Shown here in pieces: positions 38,879 to 48,333 of a stretch of DNA of 64,000 bases (positions within the stretch are counted from its first letter, which is position 1; each line of letters opens with the position of its first letter). Source of the DNA: Gammaproteobacteria bacterium (GTDB lineage: Bacteria; Pseudomonadota; Gammaproteobacteria; Burkholderiales; Rhodocyclaceae); NCBI GenBank assembly GCA_018828385.1, contig JAHJVE010000004.1, positions 1 to 64,000 of the forward strand. The letters run 5' to 3'. The position numbers were made by a program, and so were the translations under genes. Under the pieces are notes generated by a model that saw only the letters and a program-made list of their open reading frames with translations, ran no database searches and was not told the DNA's origin.

Positions 38879-39938
38879 CCGATGACTCCAGCTGGCGTTC
38901 TTTGTGGAAGCGCATCATCGGGATGCCCAGCAGTTCCGCCGCCTTGCCTTCGGAAATGTATTGCTCAGCCAAGGCACGGTATACCAACTGCTCAAACAGT
39001 CGTGGATACTCTTGCGGCAGCGGTTTGCCAGGCTCAGTCTTGCGCCAGCCCTTGGCCGAAAACCGCTTGAACATAGATAGGTGAGCGGCCTCGGTGATCA
39101 CACCACACTGTTTGGCGCGCTGCAGCCATCCAGTCATCGACAGACCAAACTCGTGCTTGAGCACATACAGCTCTTGCCATTCCAGCGCATGCCGTTGTGA
39201 CCCAAGCAACTGCAACACCGCGACACGCGGAGCCAGGAAGGCACCGGCGAACCGGTCACAGGCTTTCTCTTCGTTGATGCCGTCCGCCAGTCGTCCTTCG
39301 AGCAGGAGGTGCCCCAGCTCGTGCGCCAGCGTGAACCGCTGCCGATCACCGGGCCAACGTTTGGAAACAGCCACGACCGGATATTCCCGGCCATCTTCGG
39401 TTCGTGCCTTGGCCGTCAAGCCAGAGAAGCCCGGGTTCTCTTCATCGACCACGATGACCAGCAAGCCAAGGCCTTCGAGGGTGTCGGTGAGGTCAGCAAT
39501 CGGGTTCAACCCCAACTGCCAAGCGTTGCGGACCGAATCCGAGAATGCATCGATCTCATCCAGCGAGGCGATATGCTCAGGCAGATTCGCGGGGGGTGCA
39601 AACGCCGGGAACGGTAGTTCGGGAAATGCGCCGAGCAACTCCACGCGCTTTTCCACTAACTCGACGACCTTGATCTTCAGCGCATCCTGCACCGTCTTGC
39701 CAAAGGTCGAGAGCTTGCGGAACTCGGGCTGCAGCAGTTCAACCGTATGCGTGCGAAAGAAGTATTCGGTCCGGATGCCGCAGGCGCGGGCCAGCTTGAG
39801 CAGCTGAGTCGACGACGGCGTCAGCAGACCCTTCTCGTACTTCTGGATGGCAGTGTGAGAAACACCTACCTGTTCGCCCAACGCACCCAGGGTCAGACCT
39901 GCCGCCAATCGTGCTTGACGAATGCGATCTGCAATCAT
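38859..39938 (-). CDS. XRE-type HTH fused to ImmA/IrrE metallopeptidase
   Basis: This 359-residue protein has an N-terminal HTH_3 domain (IRQARLAAGLTLGALGEQVG, then VSHTAIQKYEKG) and a central ImmA/IrrE zinc-peptidase domain. The peptidase domain has LAHELGHLLLEG and, downstream, EEKACDRFAGAFLAP. A C-terminal helical region follows. The start at 39938 has GGAGG upstream. ImmA-type peptidases cleave a repressor or antitoxin in response to stress. With the overlapping PIN gene it forms a candidate toxin-antitoxin or stress-response module. Confidence 0.88.
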   Translation of the reverse strand: MIADRIRQARLAAGLTLGALGEQVGVSHTAIQKYEKGLLTPSSTQLLKLARACGIRTEYFFRTHTVELLQPEFRKLSTFGKTVQDALKIKVVELVEKRVELLGAFPELPFPAFAPPANLPEHIASLDEIDAFSDSVRNAWQLGLNPIADLTDTLEGLGLLVIVVDEENPGFSGLTAKARTEDGREYPVVAVSKRWPGDRQRFTLAHELGHLLLEGRLADGINEEKACDRFAGAFLAPRVAVLQLLGSQRHALEWQELYVLKHEFGLSMTGWLQRAKQCGVITEAAHLSMFKRFSAKGWRKTEPGKPLPQEYPRLFEQLVYRALAEQYISEGKAAELLGIPMMRFHKERQLESSDAVAHQ

Positions 39939-40027
39939 GACGCCTCCATGGGTTGGGTTTAAAATTATTATCATCCTACTAAATTTTTAAACCAAAGAGA
40001 ACCCCGCCCGTCTCGTCGGCCGTGGTG

Positions 40028-40288
40028 TCACTCGTGGGCGACTGCTCCCATGTAGGGGTACATTACAGTGGCGACGCGGCAGTCCTGGGCGTAGCGCCAC
40101 AGATCGTCTGCGGAAGCCTTACGCATCCTCCAGGCGTCTTTCAAGGCCTCTAGCACCATGTCCAGACCGATTTTGTTGCGATGCTTGAAGCAATCGACCA
40201 CGGTCTTGGCCGGGCTGTAGATCCGTACCTTCACCCCGTTGCACAGATGCTCCTCGACGCCTGTCAGATGTAGGAGTGTCCGGAATTT
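40028..40288 (-). pseudogene. Truncated AbiEi-family antitoxin (type IV toxin-antitoxin) remnant
   Basis: The frame keeps the C-terminal part of AbiEi-like antitoxins: GVKVRIYSPAKTVVDCFKH, then RNKIGLDMVLEALKDAW and DDLWRYAQDCRV. The N-terminal winged-helix half is missing, and no AbiEii-type nucleotidyltransferase toxin gene follows. A GTG at 40234 could start a 68-residue product. It stays open upstream to about 40369, where repeat copy 8 begins. It looks like a decayed gene. Confidence 0.65.
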
Positions 40289-40361
40289 TGGTGCAAAGCG
40301 GACGTTGCCGTTCAGATCGAGGAAAGACTCCTTCGGCCGAATTGCAGCGCGTTTCCGATTC

Positions 40362-40397
40362 CTGCGGTCAACCGGAAAAAATGCCCAAAATTGAAAT
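40362..40397 (+). repeat. Dispersed 38-bp repeat, copy 8
   Basis: It reads CTGCGGTCAACCGG, A6, TGCCC, AAAATTGAAAT. It separates the AbiEi remnant from the YjjJ-like gene. Confidence 0.9.
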
Positions 40398-40456
40398 GTC
40401 GCGGGGAAACCCAGGCATCTGTCTCGGATGGTTGAAGCCAGGCGTCGGCAGGGTTT

Positions 40457-41755
40457 TTATCCTAACCGTGCGATCCGTGACGCGGCCTCGTCAATGTGCC
40501 GCCGTATCGCTGCAATGCAGGGCGCGAAGCGGTTGGAGAGGCCATCGCTTTCGCTGATCCTGGCGAAGAACTTTTCTGCCAATTGCCGCGCCGCCCGCCA
40601 GGTTGCGCCGTCGACGGAAGCCGACAGTGATGCCGGTGGCAGGGTATTGACGATGGCGCCGCCGCTTTTGGGGGCGAAGGCCATGGGCAGTGCGTCGTAG
40701 GGCGGGGCGAGTTGATAGGGGCGGCTACCGACAAAGGACAGGTTGCCGGCGTGCATGTCGGTGTTGCCGATCAGTGTGCCGAATGCCCAGAGCAGGGCGG
40801 CGCCAGCGGTGGCGTCGGGGTGGACGTGGCCGGCGGCGGCAAGGCGGCTGACCAGCGTGGGCCAGGGGGCCGCGGCGTCGCCGATGAATTCGGCATCGAG
40901 CGCGCGCAGGGAGAGGACGCCGAGGCGGCCGAGCTGGCCGACGCGGTCGAAGCGCGGCACTTCGAGGAATCGCTGGCTGCCGAAATCGAAAATCCTCGTT
41001 TCGACGCCAAGCACCGACAGCGCCAGATGCTCGGCGAGTAAAAGGTCGCGCCAGCGCTCGGTGACGGGGTTGTCGTCCGGCGCCGAGAACTTCACCAGGA
41101 CATGACCTCGCTCGGTATAAGCGCAGAACTTGGGCTGCTCGCCGCCAGCCGAGGAACCGGGCGCTTCGCCGGCACCGGCGGCATGGGCCAGGGCCGGGTA
41201 GTCGACCGCCCGGTCAGCCGGGAGAGGCGCTGGCATGTCGATGAACCGGTCGCGCGCCTGCGTACCGATCAGCAGGTTGCCGACTGCATCATGGCCCTGG
41301 GCGAGCAGCGCCCGGATGACGTCGCTGTCGCTCCAGTGTTCGGGGTTGGCCGGCAGGCCGAGGCCGGCCGCGTAGGTCGAGGCGTAGGCCCGGCCGAGAT
41401 AGCCCTGTGGCCGCATATCGAAAAGCCACCACGGCAGTCCGTCGCTATGCAGCGTGACGCCGTCGGCCTGCACCATGACAAAACCGTCCGGGCGCACCGG
41501 AACGAGGGCGCCAATTTCCCGAATCAGCCCGTCTTCGCTGACCCGGAAAATCGGGGCTGAGGCGATGCCGCGCGAGGTGTCGCGCAGGGAGTAGCGAATA
41601 GCGGATGCGGTGCCAATGCGTACCACCTCGTCGCCCAGCGCGGCCAGCGCGCGCGACACCGTTGGCTGGCTGATGCCCGTCTTTTCAACGAGTTGGCGAG
41701 CGGCCAGCGGCCCTTGGGCGAGCAGCAGGCGGATCGTGTCGGAATGGCGAGGCAT
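40457..41755 (-). CDS. yjjJ: HipA-family kinase with N-terminal winged helix (YjjJ/HipH-like)
   Basis: The 432 residues start with a winged helix (RQLVEKTGISQPTVSRALAA), followed by a HipA-type Ser/Thr kinase fold. Visible kinase motifs are GGEQPKF (ATP loop), GNTDMHAGNLSF (catalytic Asp and Asn) and YDALPM. E. coli YjjJ has this same single-gene layout without a separate HipB. The fused winged helix probably binds its own promoter, where three 12-bp tandem units lie at 41761-41796. Confidence 0.87.
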   Translation of the reverse strand: MPRHSDTIRLLLAQGPLAARQLVEKTGISQPTVSRALAALGDEVVRIGTASAIRYSLRDTSRGIASAPIFRVSEDGLIREIGALVPVRPDGFVMVQADGVTLHSDGLPWWLFDMRPQGYLGRAYASTYAAGLGLPANPEHWSDSDVIRALLAQGHDAVGNLLIGTQARDRFIDMPAPLPADRAVDYPALAHAAGAGEAPGSSAGGEQPKFCAYTERGHVLVKFSAPDDNPVTERWRDLLLAEHLALSVLGVETRIFDFGSQRFLEVPRFDRVGQLGRLGVLSLRALDAEFIGDAAAPWPTLVSRLAAAGHVHPDATAGAALLWAFGTLIGNTDMHAGNLSFVGSRPYQLAPPYDALPMAFAPKSGGAIVNTLPPASLSASVDGATWRAARQLAEKFFARISESDGLSNRFAPCIAAIRRHIDEAASRIARLG

Positions 41756-41760
41756 GGTGA

Positions 41761-41796
41761 TGAATAGGTTAGTGAATAGATAATTGAATATAGATT
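41761..41796. repeat. Three tandem 12-bp units TGAATA+6 next to the yjjJ start
   Basis: TGAATAGGTTAG, TGAATAGATAAT and TGAATATAGATT follow one another without gap, 5 bp from the yjjJ ATG. Regular spacing near a gene with a DNA-binding N-terminus suggests an autoregulatory operator. Confidence 0.6.
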
Positions 41797-41857
41797 GTAG
41801 TCGTGGGGTGGCCTGCCGTCACGCCAATTTTTGCGGCTATCGGCCGGAATGGCGGTT

Positions 41858-41894
41858 CCTACGGTCAACCGGGAAAAACGGCCAAAATCGAAAT
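41858..41894 (+). repeat. Dispersed 38-bp repeat, copy 9
   Basis: It reads CCTACGGTCAACCGGG, A5, CGGCC, AAAATCGAAAT. It lies between the divergent yjjJ and ligase genes. Confidence 0.92.
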
Positions 41895-42108
41895 GACCTG
41901 ACGCCAAGCCAGGTGAATGAATTTGGCCGTTCCGAAAATATTTCGCACATTGTCCGCCGGATGACATTCAGCCCCGTCGTCGACGCCTAGACTCCGTCTC
42001 ACACTGAATCATTTCCCCGTTGCAAGCTTGGTGTAAGGCGACGGTAGCGACAATGGTTCAAACGAACGTCAGACCGCGAACAATGAGTCGCGGCGGAGGA
42101 GACTAAGA

Positions 42109-44076
42109 ATGCCCACGCAGGCGAATTTCGCCGCGCTGGATGGTTTGCATACCTTCCCGCGGCTACTGTTTCATCACGCTAGCATCCGGCCGAACGCGCC
42201 GGCCATGCGCGAAAAATACCTCGGCATCTGGCAGACCTGGACCTGGTCCGACGTCGGCGAACGCGTCCGGGCGCTGGCTTGCGGTCTGGCCTCGCTCGGT
42301 TTCAAGCGCGGCGACAACCTGGCCATCATTGGCGACAACCGGCCGCACCTTTACATGATGATGGCCGCCGCCCAGTGCCTCGGCGGCGTGCCGGTGCCGC
42401 TCTATCAGGACGCCGTGGCCAACGAAATGCTCTTCGTGCTGCAGGATGCCGGCATCCGATTCGTGGTGGTCGAGGATCAGGAGCAGGTCGACAAGATGCT
42501 GGAAATCCAGGATCAGGTCGGCACGCTCGAACACATCATCTACGACGACCCGCGCGGCATGCGGCACTACAGCCAGCCCTTCCTGCACGACATCCATGAA
42601 CTCATGGAAATGGGCCGGATTCACGACCGCAACCATTCCGACTTTCTCAATGCTGAAGTCGAGCAGGGGCACTACGACGACATCTCGGTGATGCTCTACA
42701 CCTCGGGCACCACCGGCAAGCCGAAGGGCGTTTGCCAGACGCACGCCGCCTTCATCGCCGCGGCGCAGGGCGGGGTGCAGGTTGACAAGCTGGGCGCCGA
42801 TGGCGACATCCTGTCCTACCTGCCCATGGCCTGGGTCGGCGACCACCTGTTCTCCTACGCCCAGGCGCTGGTCGCCGGTTTCACCATCAACTGCCCGGAA
42901 TCGGGCGACACGGTGATGTCCGACCTGCGCGAGATCGGCCCGACCTGCTATTTCGCGCCGCCGCGTGTTTTCGAAAGCCTGCTGACCTCCGTGATGATCC
43001 GCATGGAAGACGCCGGCCAGATCAAACAGAAAATGTTCCATTACTTCATGGCGGTGGCCAAGCGTTGCGGGGCCGACATCCTCGACGGCAAGTCGGTCGG
43101 TTTCGGCGACCGCTTGCAGTACTGGCTCGGCAACCTGCTGGTCTATGGCCCGCTGCGCAACGTCCTCGGCATGAGCCGCATCCGCGTCGCCTACACGGCC
43201 GGCGCCGCCATCGGCCCGGAGCTCTTCCGCTTCTACCGCTCGATGGGCATCAACCTCAAGCAGTTCTACGGTCAGACCGAAACCTGCGCCTACGTTTGCC
43301 TGCAGCCGGACGGCCAGATCAAGTTCGATTCCGTCGGTCAACCGGCCCCGGGCGTCGAAATCAGGATCGCCGACAACGGCGAAGTGCTGGTCAAGGGGCC
43401 GATGCTGCTCAAGGAATACTACAAGCGCCCGGATGCGACGGCCGAGTCGATCAATGCCGACGGCTACTTCATGACCGGCGACGCCGGCTTCCTCGACGAG
43501 GACGGCCACCTCAAGATCATCGACCGGGCCAAGGACGTCGGCAAGCTGTCGAACGGTGCGATGTTTGCCCCGAACTACATCGAGAACAAGCTCAAGTTCT
43601 TCCAGCACATCAAGGAAGTCGTCTGCTTCGGCCACGACCGCGACATGGTCTGCGCCTTCATCAACATCGACGTCAGCGCCGTCGGCAACTGGGCCGAGCG
43701 CCGTGGCATCGCCTATTCGGGCTATGCCGACCTGGCCGGCAAGGCGGAGGTGCTGGAGCTGATCCGCGAATGCGTCGAACAGGTCAATGCCGACCTGGTG
43801 CACGACAGCATGGTCGCCGACTCGCAGATCCATCGCTTCCTCGTCCTGCACAAGGAGCTGGACCCCGACGACGACGAGTTGACCCGGACGCGCAAGGTGC
43901 GCCGCAACTTCGTCGCCGAAAAATACAAGGTGCTGATCGACGCGCTCTATGAGGGCAAGGCCAATCAGTTCATCGAAACCGAGGTCAAATTCGAGGATGG
44001 TCGCCGTGGCAAGGTATCGGCCGACCTCAAGATCATCGATGCCAAGACCTTCCCGATCGTGAAAAAGGCAGCCTGA
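42109..44076 (+). CDS. AMP-forming acyl-CoA synthetase (long-chain/aryl type)
   Basis: This 655-residue ANL-family ligase has the AMP-binding motif YTSGTTGKPKG around residues 197-207, then FYGQTETCAYV, a TGDAGFLDEDGHLKIIDRAK hinge and the C-terminal domain. It activates a carboxylic acid to its CoA thioester. It heads a branched-chain-type ABC transporter operon (3 bp to the next gene), so its substrate is probably the imported acid. Family resemblance to FadD15-like long-chain ligases does not settle the substrate. Confidence 0.9.
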   Translation: MPTQANFAALDGLHTFPRLLFHHASIRPNAPAMREKYLGIWQTWTWSDVGERVRALACGLASLGFKRGDNLAIIGDNRPHLYMMMAAAQCLGGVPVPLYQDAVANEMLFVLQDAGIRFVVVEDQEQVDKMLEIQDQVGTLEHIIYDDPRGMRHYSQPFLHDIHELMEMGRIHDRNHSDFLNAEVEQGHYDDISVMLYTSGTTGKPKGVCQTHAAFIAAAQGGVQVDKLGADGDILSYLPMAWVGDHLFSYAQALVAGFTINCPESGDTVMSDLREIGPTCYFAPPRVFESLLTSVMIRMEDAGQIKQKMFHYFMAVAKRCGADILDGKSVGFGDRLQYWLGNLLVYGPLRNVLGMSRIRVAYTAGAAIGPELFRFYRSMGINLKQFYGQTETCAYVCLQPDGQIKFDSVGQPAPGVEIRIADNGEVLVKGPMLLKEYYKRPDATAESINADGYFMTGDAGFLDEDGHLKIIDRAKDVGKLSNGAMFAPNYIENKLKFFQHIKEVVCFGHDRDMVCAFINIDVSAVGNWAERRGIAYSGYADLAGKAEVLELIRECVEQVNADLVHDSMVADSQIHRFLVLHKELDPDDDELTRTRKVRRNFVAEKYKVLIDALYEGKANQFIETEVKFEDGRRGKVSADLKIIDAKTFPIVKKAA

Positions 44077-44078
44077 AC

Positions 44079-44861
44079 ATGAGCAAGAAAATAGGCGACG
44101 TCATTCTCGACCTGCAGAACATTTCCCTGCGCTTCGGGGGCGTCAAGGCGCTGACCGACATTTCCTTTGATGTCCGCCAGCACGAAATCCGCGCCATCAT
44201 CGGCCCGAACGGTGCCGGCAAGAGCTCCATGCTCAACGTCATCAACGGCGTTTACCACCCGCAGGAAGGCAAGATTTTCTGGCACGGCAACGAGCGCAAG
44301 CGCATGGAGCCGCACATGGCGGCCCAGCAGAATATTGCCCGCACCTTCCAGAATATCGCGCTGTTCAAGGGCATGAGCGTGCTCGACAACATCATGACCG
44401 GGCGCATCACCAAGATGAAGGCCAACTTCATCGAGCATGCGCTGTGGTTCGGCCGGGCCCGCAAGGAAGAACTGGAGCATCGCCAGAAGGTTGAGGAAGT
44501 GATCGACTTCCTCGAAATTCAGCACATCCGCAAGACGCCGGTCGGCCGCCTGCCCTATGGCCTGCAGAAGCGCGTCGAACTTGGTCGCGCTCTGGCCGCC
44601 GAGCCGTCGATGCTGCTCCTCGACGAGCCGATGGCTGGCATGAACGTTGAGGAAAAACAGGACATGTGCCGTTTCATCCTCGACGTGAATGACCAGTTCG
44701 GCACCACCATCGTGCTTATCGAGCACGACATGGGCGTGGTGATGGACATCTCCGACCGCGTCGTCGTGCTCGATTACGGCAAGAAGATCGGCGATGGCGT
44801 GCCCGATGAAGTAAAGAACAACGAAGACGTCATCAAGGCGTACCTCGGTGCTGGCCATTAG
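44079..44861 (+). CDS. livG: Branched-chain-type ABC transporter ATPase (LivG-like)
   Basis: This 260-residue ATPase has Walker A GPNGAGKSS, a LivG-type signature LPYGLQKRVELGRALA, Walker B MLLLDEPMAGM, and the H-loop in LIEHDMGVV. It forms the importer with the LivF-like ATPase at 48334 and the permeases at 44873 and 45799. Confidence 0.93.
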   Translation: MSKKIGDVILDLQNISLRFGGVKALTDISFDVRQHEIRAIIGPNGAGKSSMLNVINGVYHPQEGKIFWHGNERKRMEPHMAAQQNIARTFQNIALFKGMSVLDNIMTGRITKMKANFIEHALWFGRARKEELEHRQKVEEVIDFLEIQHIRKTPVGRLPYGLQKRVELGRALAAEPSMLLLDEPMAGMNVEEKQDMCRFILDVNDQFGTTIVLIEHDMGVVMDISDRVVVLDYGKKIGDGVPDEVKNNEDVIKAYLGAGH

Positions 44862-44872
44862 GAGACGGCAAG

Positions 44873-45787
44873 ATGAATTTCTTTCTTGAAGTATTGATCG
44901 GCGGCCTGCTGTCAGGCCTGATGTATGCGCTGGTCGCCCTTGGTTTCGTGATGATCTACAAAGCCTCCGGGGTGTTCAACTTCGCTCAGGGCGCCATGGT
45001 CTATCTGGCCGCGCTGTCGGTCGTCGGCTGCATGGAAAAGGGCGCGCCGCTCTGGCTGGCGATCATCCTGGCTTTTGTCATCATGACCCTGTTCGGCATT
45101 GCGACCGAGAAGTTCGTGCTGCGCAAGCTGGTCAATCAGCCGCCGATTGCCTTGTTCATGGCCACCATCGGCCTGGCTTTCTTCATCGAAGGTCTGGCCC
45201 CGATGGTCTTCGGCAGCGAACCGCGGGCGCTCGAACTGGGCATCGTCGATGAGCCGATTCCCTGGATTCTCGACAACTGGAACATGGTCATTTCCAAGTT
45301 CGACCTCGTTGCGGCTGGCGTCGCTGCGGTGCTTGTCGCCACGCTCGCCCTGTTCTTCCAATACACCCGCGTTGGTCGTGCCCTGCGTGCCGTGGCCGAC
45401 GATCATCAGGCCGCGCTGTCGATCGGTATTCCGCTGCAGCATATCTGGGCGATTGTCTGGGGCGTCGCCGGTTTCGTCGCTCTGGTCGCCGGCATGATGT
45501 GGGGCGCCCGCAACGGCGTGCAGTTTGCGCTCACTTTCACCGCACTCAAGGCGCTGCCGGTGTTGATCCTTGGTGGCTTCACCTCGGTGCCGGGGGCGAT
45601 TGTCGGTGGGCTGATCATCGGCGCCTCGGAAAAACTGGCTGAAATCTACATTCCGCCCGTCATGCAGGATCTGTTTGGCGGCAACTTTGGTGGCATCGAG
45701 GGCTGGTTCCCTTATGTGCTCGCCTTGCTGTTCCTGCTCGTTCGTCCCGAAGGTCTCTTCGGCGAAAAACACATCGACCGGGTTTAA
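44873..45787 (+). CDS. livH: Branched-chain-type ABC permease (LivH-like)
   Basis: This 304-residue membrane protein has the LivH pattern: GLMYALVALGFVMIYKASG, then VFNFAQGAMVYL, with late GGLIIGASEKLAEIY and LLVRPEGLFGEK. Eight helices are predicted. It lies 11 bp after livG. Confidence 0.93.
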   Translation: MNFFLEVLIGGLLSGLMYALVALGFVMIYKASGVFNFAQGAMVYLAALSVVGCMEKGAPLWLAIILAFVIMTLFGIATEKFVLRKLVNQPPIALFMATIGLAFFIEGLAPMVFGSEPRALELGIVDEPIPWILDNWNMVISKFDLVAAGVAAVLVATLALFFQYTRVGRALRAVADDHQAALSIGIPLQHIWAIVWGVAGFVALVAGMMWGARNGVQFALTFTALKALPVLILGGFTSVPGAIVGGLIIGASEKLAEIYIPPVMQDLFGGNFGGIEGWFPYVLALLFLLVRPEGLFGEKHIDRV

Positions 45788-45798
45788 GGAGAAAACAC

Positions 45799-46875
45799 AT
45801 GCTTTACCGTGAAGCCGGTCAATTCAAGACGACCTACGCCGCTGACCAGCAAGTTTTTCCGATCCGCCAGGACCGGATCGGGGTCATCGCGCTGCTCGTC
45901 GTCGCTTTTGTCGGGGTGCCGCTTTTTGCCAGCGAATACTGGTTCTCGGCCATCCTCATTCCTTTTCTGATTTTTGCTCTGGCGGCGTTGGGCTTGAACG
46001 TTTTGACCGGCTATGCCGGCCAACTATCGCTCGGTTCGGCCGCCTTCATGGCAGTGGGGGCCTATGCGGCCTACAACTTTCAGTTGCGGGTTGAGGGTAT
46101 CCCGATCCTGGTGTCCTTCATCTGCGCCGGTCTGACAGCGGCAGGTGTCGGGATTTTGTTTGGCTTGCCGTCCTTGCGCATCAAGGGTTTTTATTTGGCC
46201 GTGGCGACCTTGGCGGCGCAGTTCTTTATCGTCTGGTGCCTGACCAAGTTTCCGTGGTTGTCGAACAACTCGTCTTCCGGCGTGATCTCGACGCAGCGCC
46301 TGATCATTTTTGGTTATGAGCTGACGACGCCAGTCGAGAAATATTTGTTGGTGCTGTCCATCGTCGTTGTCCTGGCCATGGCCGCCAAGAACCTGGTGCG
46401 CTCGGCGACCGGGCGAGCGTGGATGGCGGTACGCGACATGGACGTGGCGGCTTCGGTGATCGGTATCAAGCTGATGCCGACCAAGCTGCTTGCCTTTGCC
46501 GTCAGTTCCTTCTATTGCGGCGTGGCTGGGGCGCTCTATGCCTTTTGCTATCTCGGCTCGGTCGAGCCGGATGGTTTCTCGCTCGATATGTCGTTCAAGA
46601 TCCTGTTCATGATCATCATCGGTGGTGTCGGTTCGATCATGGGCAGCTTCCTCGGCGCAGCCTTCATTCTGCTGCTGCCGATCTTCCTCGACGTCGCCTT
46701 GCCGTTCGTGGCCGAACTGTTCGGTCTGCCGTTTTCCAGCGCTACCGTCTCGCACATCCAGATCACGGTGTTCGGTGCGCTGATCATGTTCTTCCTGATC
46801 GTTGAGCCGCACGGGTTGGCCCGTTTGTGGCAAATCGCCAAGGAGAAGCTGCGCTTGTGGCCGTTCCCGCATTAG
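45799..46875 (+). CDS. livM: Branched-chain-type ABC permease (LivM-like)
   Basis: This 358-residue membrane protein has LivM motifs: ALGLNVLTGYAGQLSLGSAA and GRAWMAVRDMDVAASVIG, with late IIGGVGSIMGSFLGA. The start has AAGGAGAA upstream. It is partner of LivH in the transport channel. Confidence 0.93.
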   Translation: MLYREAGQFKTTYAADQQVFPIRQDRIGVIALLVVAFVGVPLFASEYWFSAILIPFLIFALAALGLNVLTGYAGQLSLGSAAFMAVGAYAAYNFQLRVEGIPILVSFICAGLTAAGVGILFGLPSLRIKGFYLAVATLAAQFFIVWCLTKFPWLSNNSSSGVISTQRLIIFGYELTTPVEKYLLVLSIVVVLAMAAKNLVRSATGRAWMAVRDMDVAASVIGIKLMPTKLLAFAVSSFYCGVAGALYAFCYLGSVEPDGFSLDMSFKILFMIIIGGVGSIMGSFLGAAFILLLPIFLDVALPFVAELFGLPFSSATVSHIQITVFGALIMFFLIVEPHGLARLWQIAKEKLRLWPFPH

Positions 46876-46891
46876 GGTTGGCTGTGGTTCA

Positions 46892-46915
46892 AGCGGTGGG
46901 GCCCCGCCGCTTTTT
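46892..46915 (+). terminator. Hairpin plus T-tract between livM and the binding-protein gene
   Basis: AGCGGTGGGG pairs with CCCCGCCGCT (one T-G pair) and is followed by TTTT. Inside the operon it may act as a partial terminator or a 3'-end stabiliser that sets the ratio of binding protein to channel. Confidence 0.65.
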
Positions 46916-46938
46916 GTACTAACTGGAGGAGACATCTA

Positions 46939-48261
46939 ATGATCAAAAAATTCAAACCCGCAATTGCCGCTGCTGCGGTCTCCCTGGCCATGCTGTCGCA
47001 GATGGCTGTGGCTGCCGAAGAGCAGTTCTTCCCGATGATCGATTATCGGGTTGGCCCGTATGGCTCAAATGGCCAGTCGTTCTACGGTGGTTTCATCGAT
47101 TACCTGAACTACGTCAACATCAAGGAAAAGGGCGTCAACGGCGTCCAGATGACCTACGAGGAATGCGAAACCGAATACAACACCTCCAAGGGCGTCGAGT
47201 GCTATGAGCGCCTGAAGAGCAAGGCCGCCAAGTCGGCCGGCCCGATCCACACGATGTCGACCGGCATCTCCTACGCGCTGATCGACAAGTCGGCCCAGGA
47301 CAAGCTGCCGCTGGCCATGATGGGCTACGGCCGCACCGATGCCGTCGATGGCTCGGTCTTCCCGTATGCCTTCCCGCTGGTCACGACCTATCAGATGCAG
47401 GCCTCGGCCATCATCAAGTTCCTCAAGGACAAGAATGGTGGCAGCCTGGCCGGCAAGAAGATCGTTTACCTCTATCACGACTCCGCCTACGGCAAGGAAG
47501 CCATCATCGCGATGAACGCCGAAGCCGGGCTGAACAAGTTTACCGTGGTCCAGATTCCGGTTGCCCACCCGGGTAACGAGCAGGGCGCCCAGTGGCTGAA
47601 GATTCGTCAGGAACGCCCCGATTACGTCGTGTTCTGGGGCTGGGGCGTGATGAACCAGACAGCCCTCAAGGCCGCCCAGAAGGTCGGCTTCCCGCGTGAC
47701 AAGATGATCGGCTCGTGGTGGACCGGTTCCGAGGAGGACGTCATCCCGGCCGGTGAAGCCGCCAAGGGCTACATGGCGGCGACCTGGAACGTCGCCGGCA
47801 AACAAGTGCCGGTGATCACCGATATCGAGAAGGTCGTCTATGGTGCCGGCAAGGGCAACATGGAAGATAAGTCGAAGATCGGCACCATCCTCTACAACCG
47901 TGGTGTTTCCGCTGCCGTGCTGTCGGTCGAAGCCATCCGCAAGGGCCAGGAAAAGTTTGGCAAGGGCAAGGCGCTGAACGGCGAACAGACCCGCTGGGCG
48001 CTGGAAAACCTGAACATCACCGACGCCCGTCTCAAGGCCATTGGGGCCACTGACCTGTTGCCGGAAATCAAGACTTCCTGCGCCAACCACGAAGGTTCCG
48101 GCAAGGTGAAGATCCAGCAATGGGATGGTGCCAAGTGGGTGCCGGTGTCTGGCTGGATCGAAGGCAACAAGTCGCTGATCCACCCGTTGTTCCAGGCTTC
48201 TGCCAAGCAGTACGCGGCGGAAAAGGGCATCACGCCGCGCGATTGCAGCAAAGAGAAGTAA
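46939..48261 (+). CDS. livK: Periplasmic substrate-binding protein of the Liv-type importer
   Basis: This 440-residue protein has a signal peptide (IAAAAVSLAMLSQMAVAA) and a type-1 periplasmic-binding fold. It contains IVYLYHDSAYGKEAI and VVFWGWGVMNQTALKAAQ and an extended C-terminus with a Cys pair. Its length, above the usual 370-390, matches the subgroup linked with CoA-ligase operons for aromatic or fatty acids. The ligand is inferred, not seen. Confidence 0.9.
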   Translation: MIKKFKPAIAAAAVSLAMLSQMAVAAEEQFFPMIDYRVGPYGSNGQSFYGGFIDYLNYVNIKEKGVNGVQMTYEECETEYNTSKGVECYERLKSKAAKSAGPIHTMSTGISYALIDKSAQDKLPLAMMGYGRTDAVDGSVFPYAFPLVTTYQMQASAIIKFLKDKNGGSLAGKKIVYLYHDSAYGKEAIIAMNAEAGLNKFTVVQIPVAHPGNEQGAQWLKIRQERPDYVVFWGWGVMNQTALKAAQKVGFPRDKMIGSWWTGSEEDVIPAGEAAKGYMAATWNVAGKQVPVITDIEKVVYGAGKGNMEDKSKIGTILYNRGVSAAVLSVEAIRKGQEKFGKGKALNGEQTRWALENLNITDARLKAIGATDLLPEIKTSCANHEGSGKVKIQQWDGAKWVPVSGWIEGNKSLIHPLFQASAKQYAAEKGITPRDCSKEK

Positions 48262-48333
48262 TTAGTCGGTAGTCGTTAGTCGCCAGCCGGGGCTTTTGCT
48301 CGCGGCTGGCGCCTGGCCACTAAAAGGAATCCC

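Larger units (their letters stand above)
41756..42108. other. 353-bp divergent intergenic region yjjJ / acyl-CoA ligase
   Basis: It holds the 12-bp tandem units next to yjjJ (41761-41796), repeat copy 9 (41858-41894) and a GGAGGAG ribosome-binding site for the ligase gene (about 42092). The 200 bp between show no further feature I can support. Confidence 0.7.
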
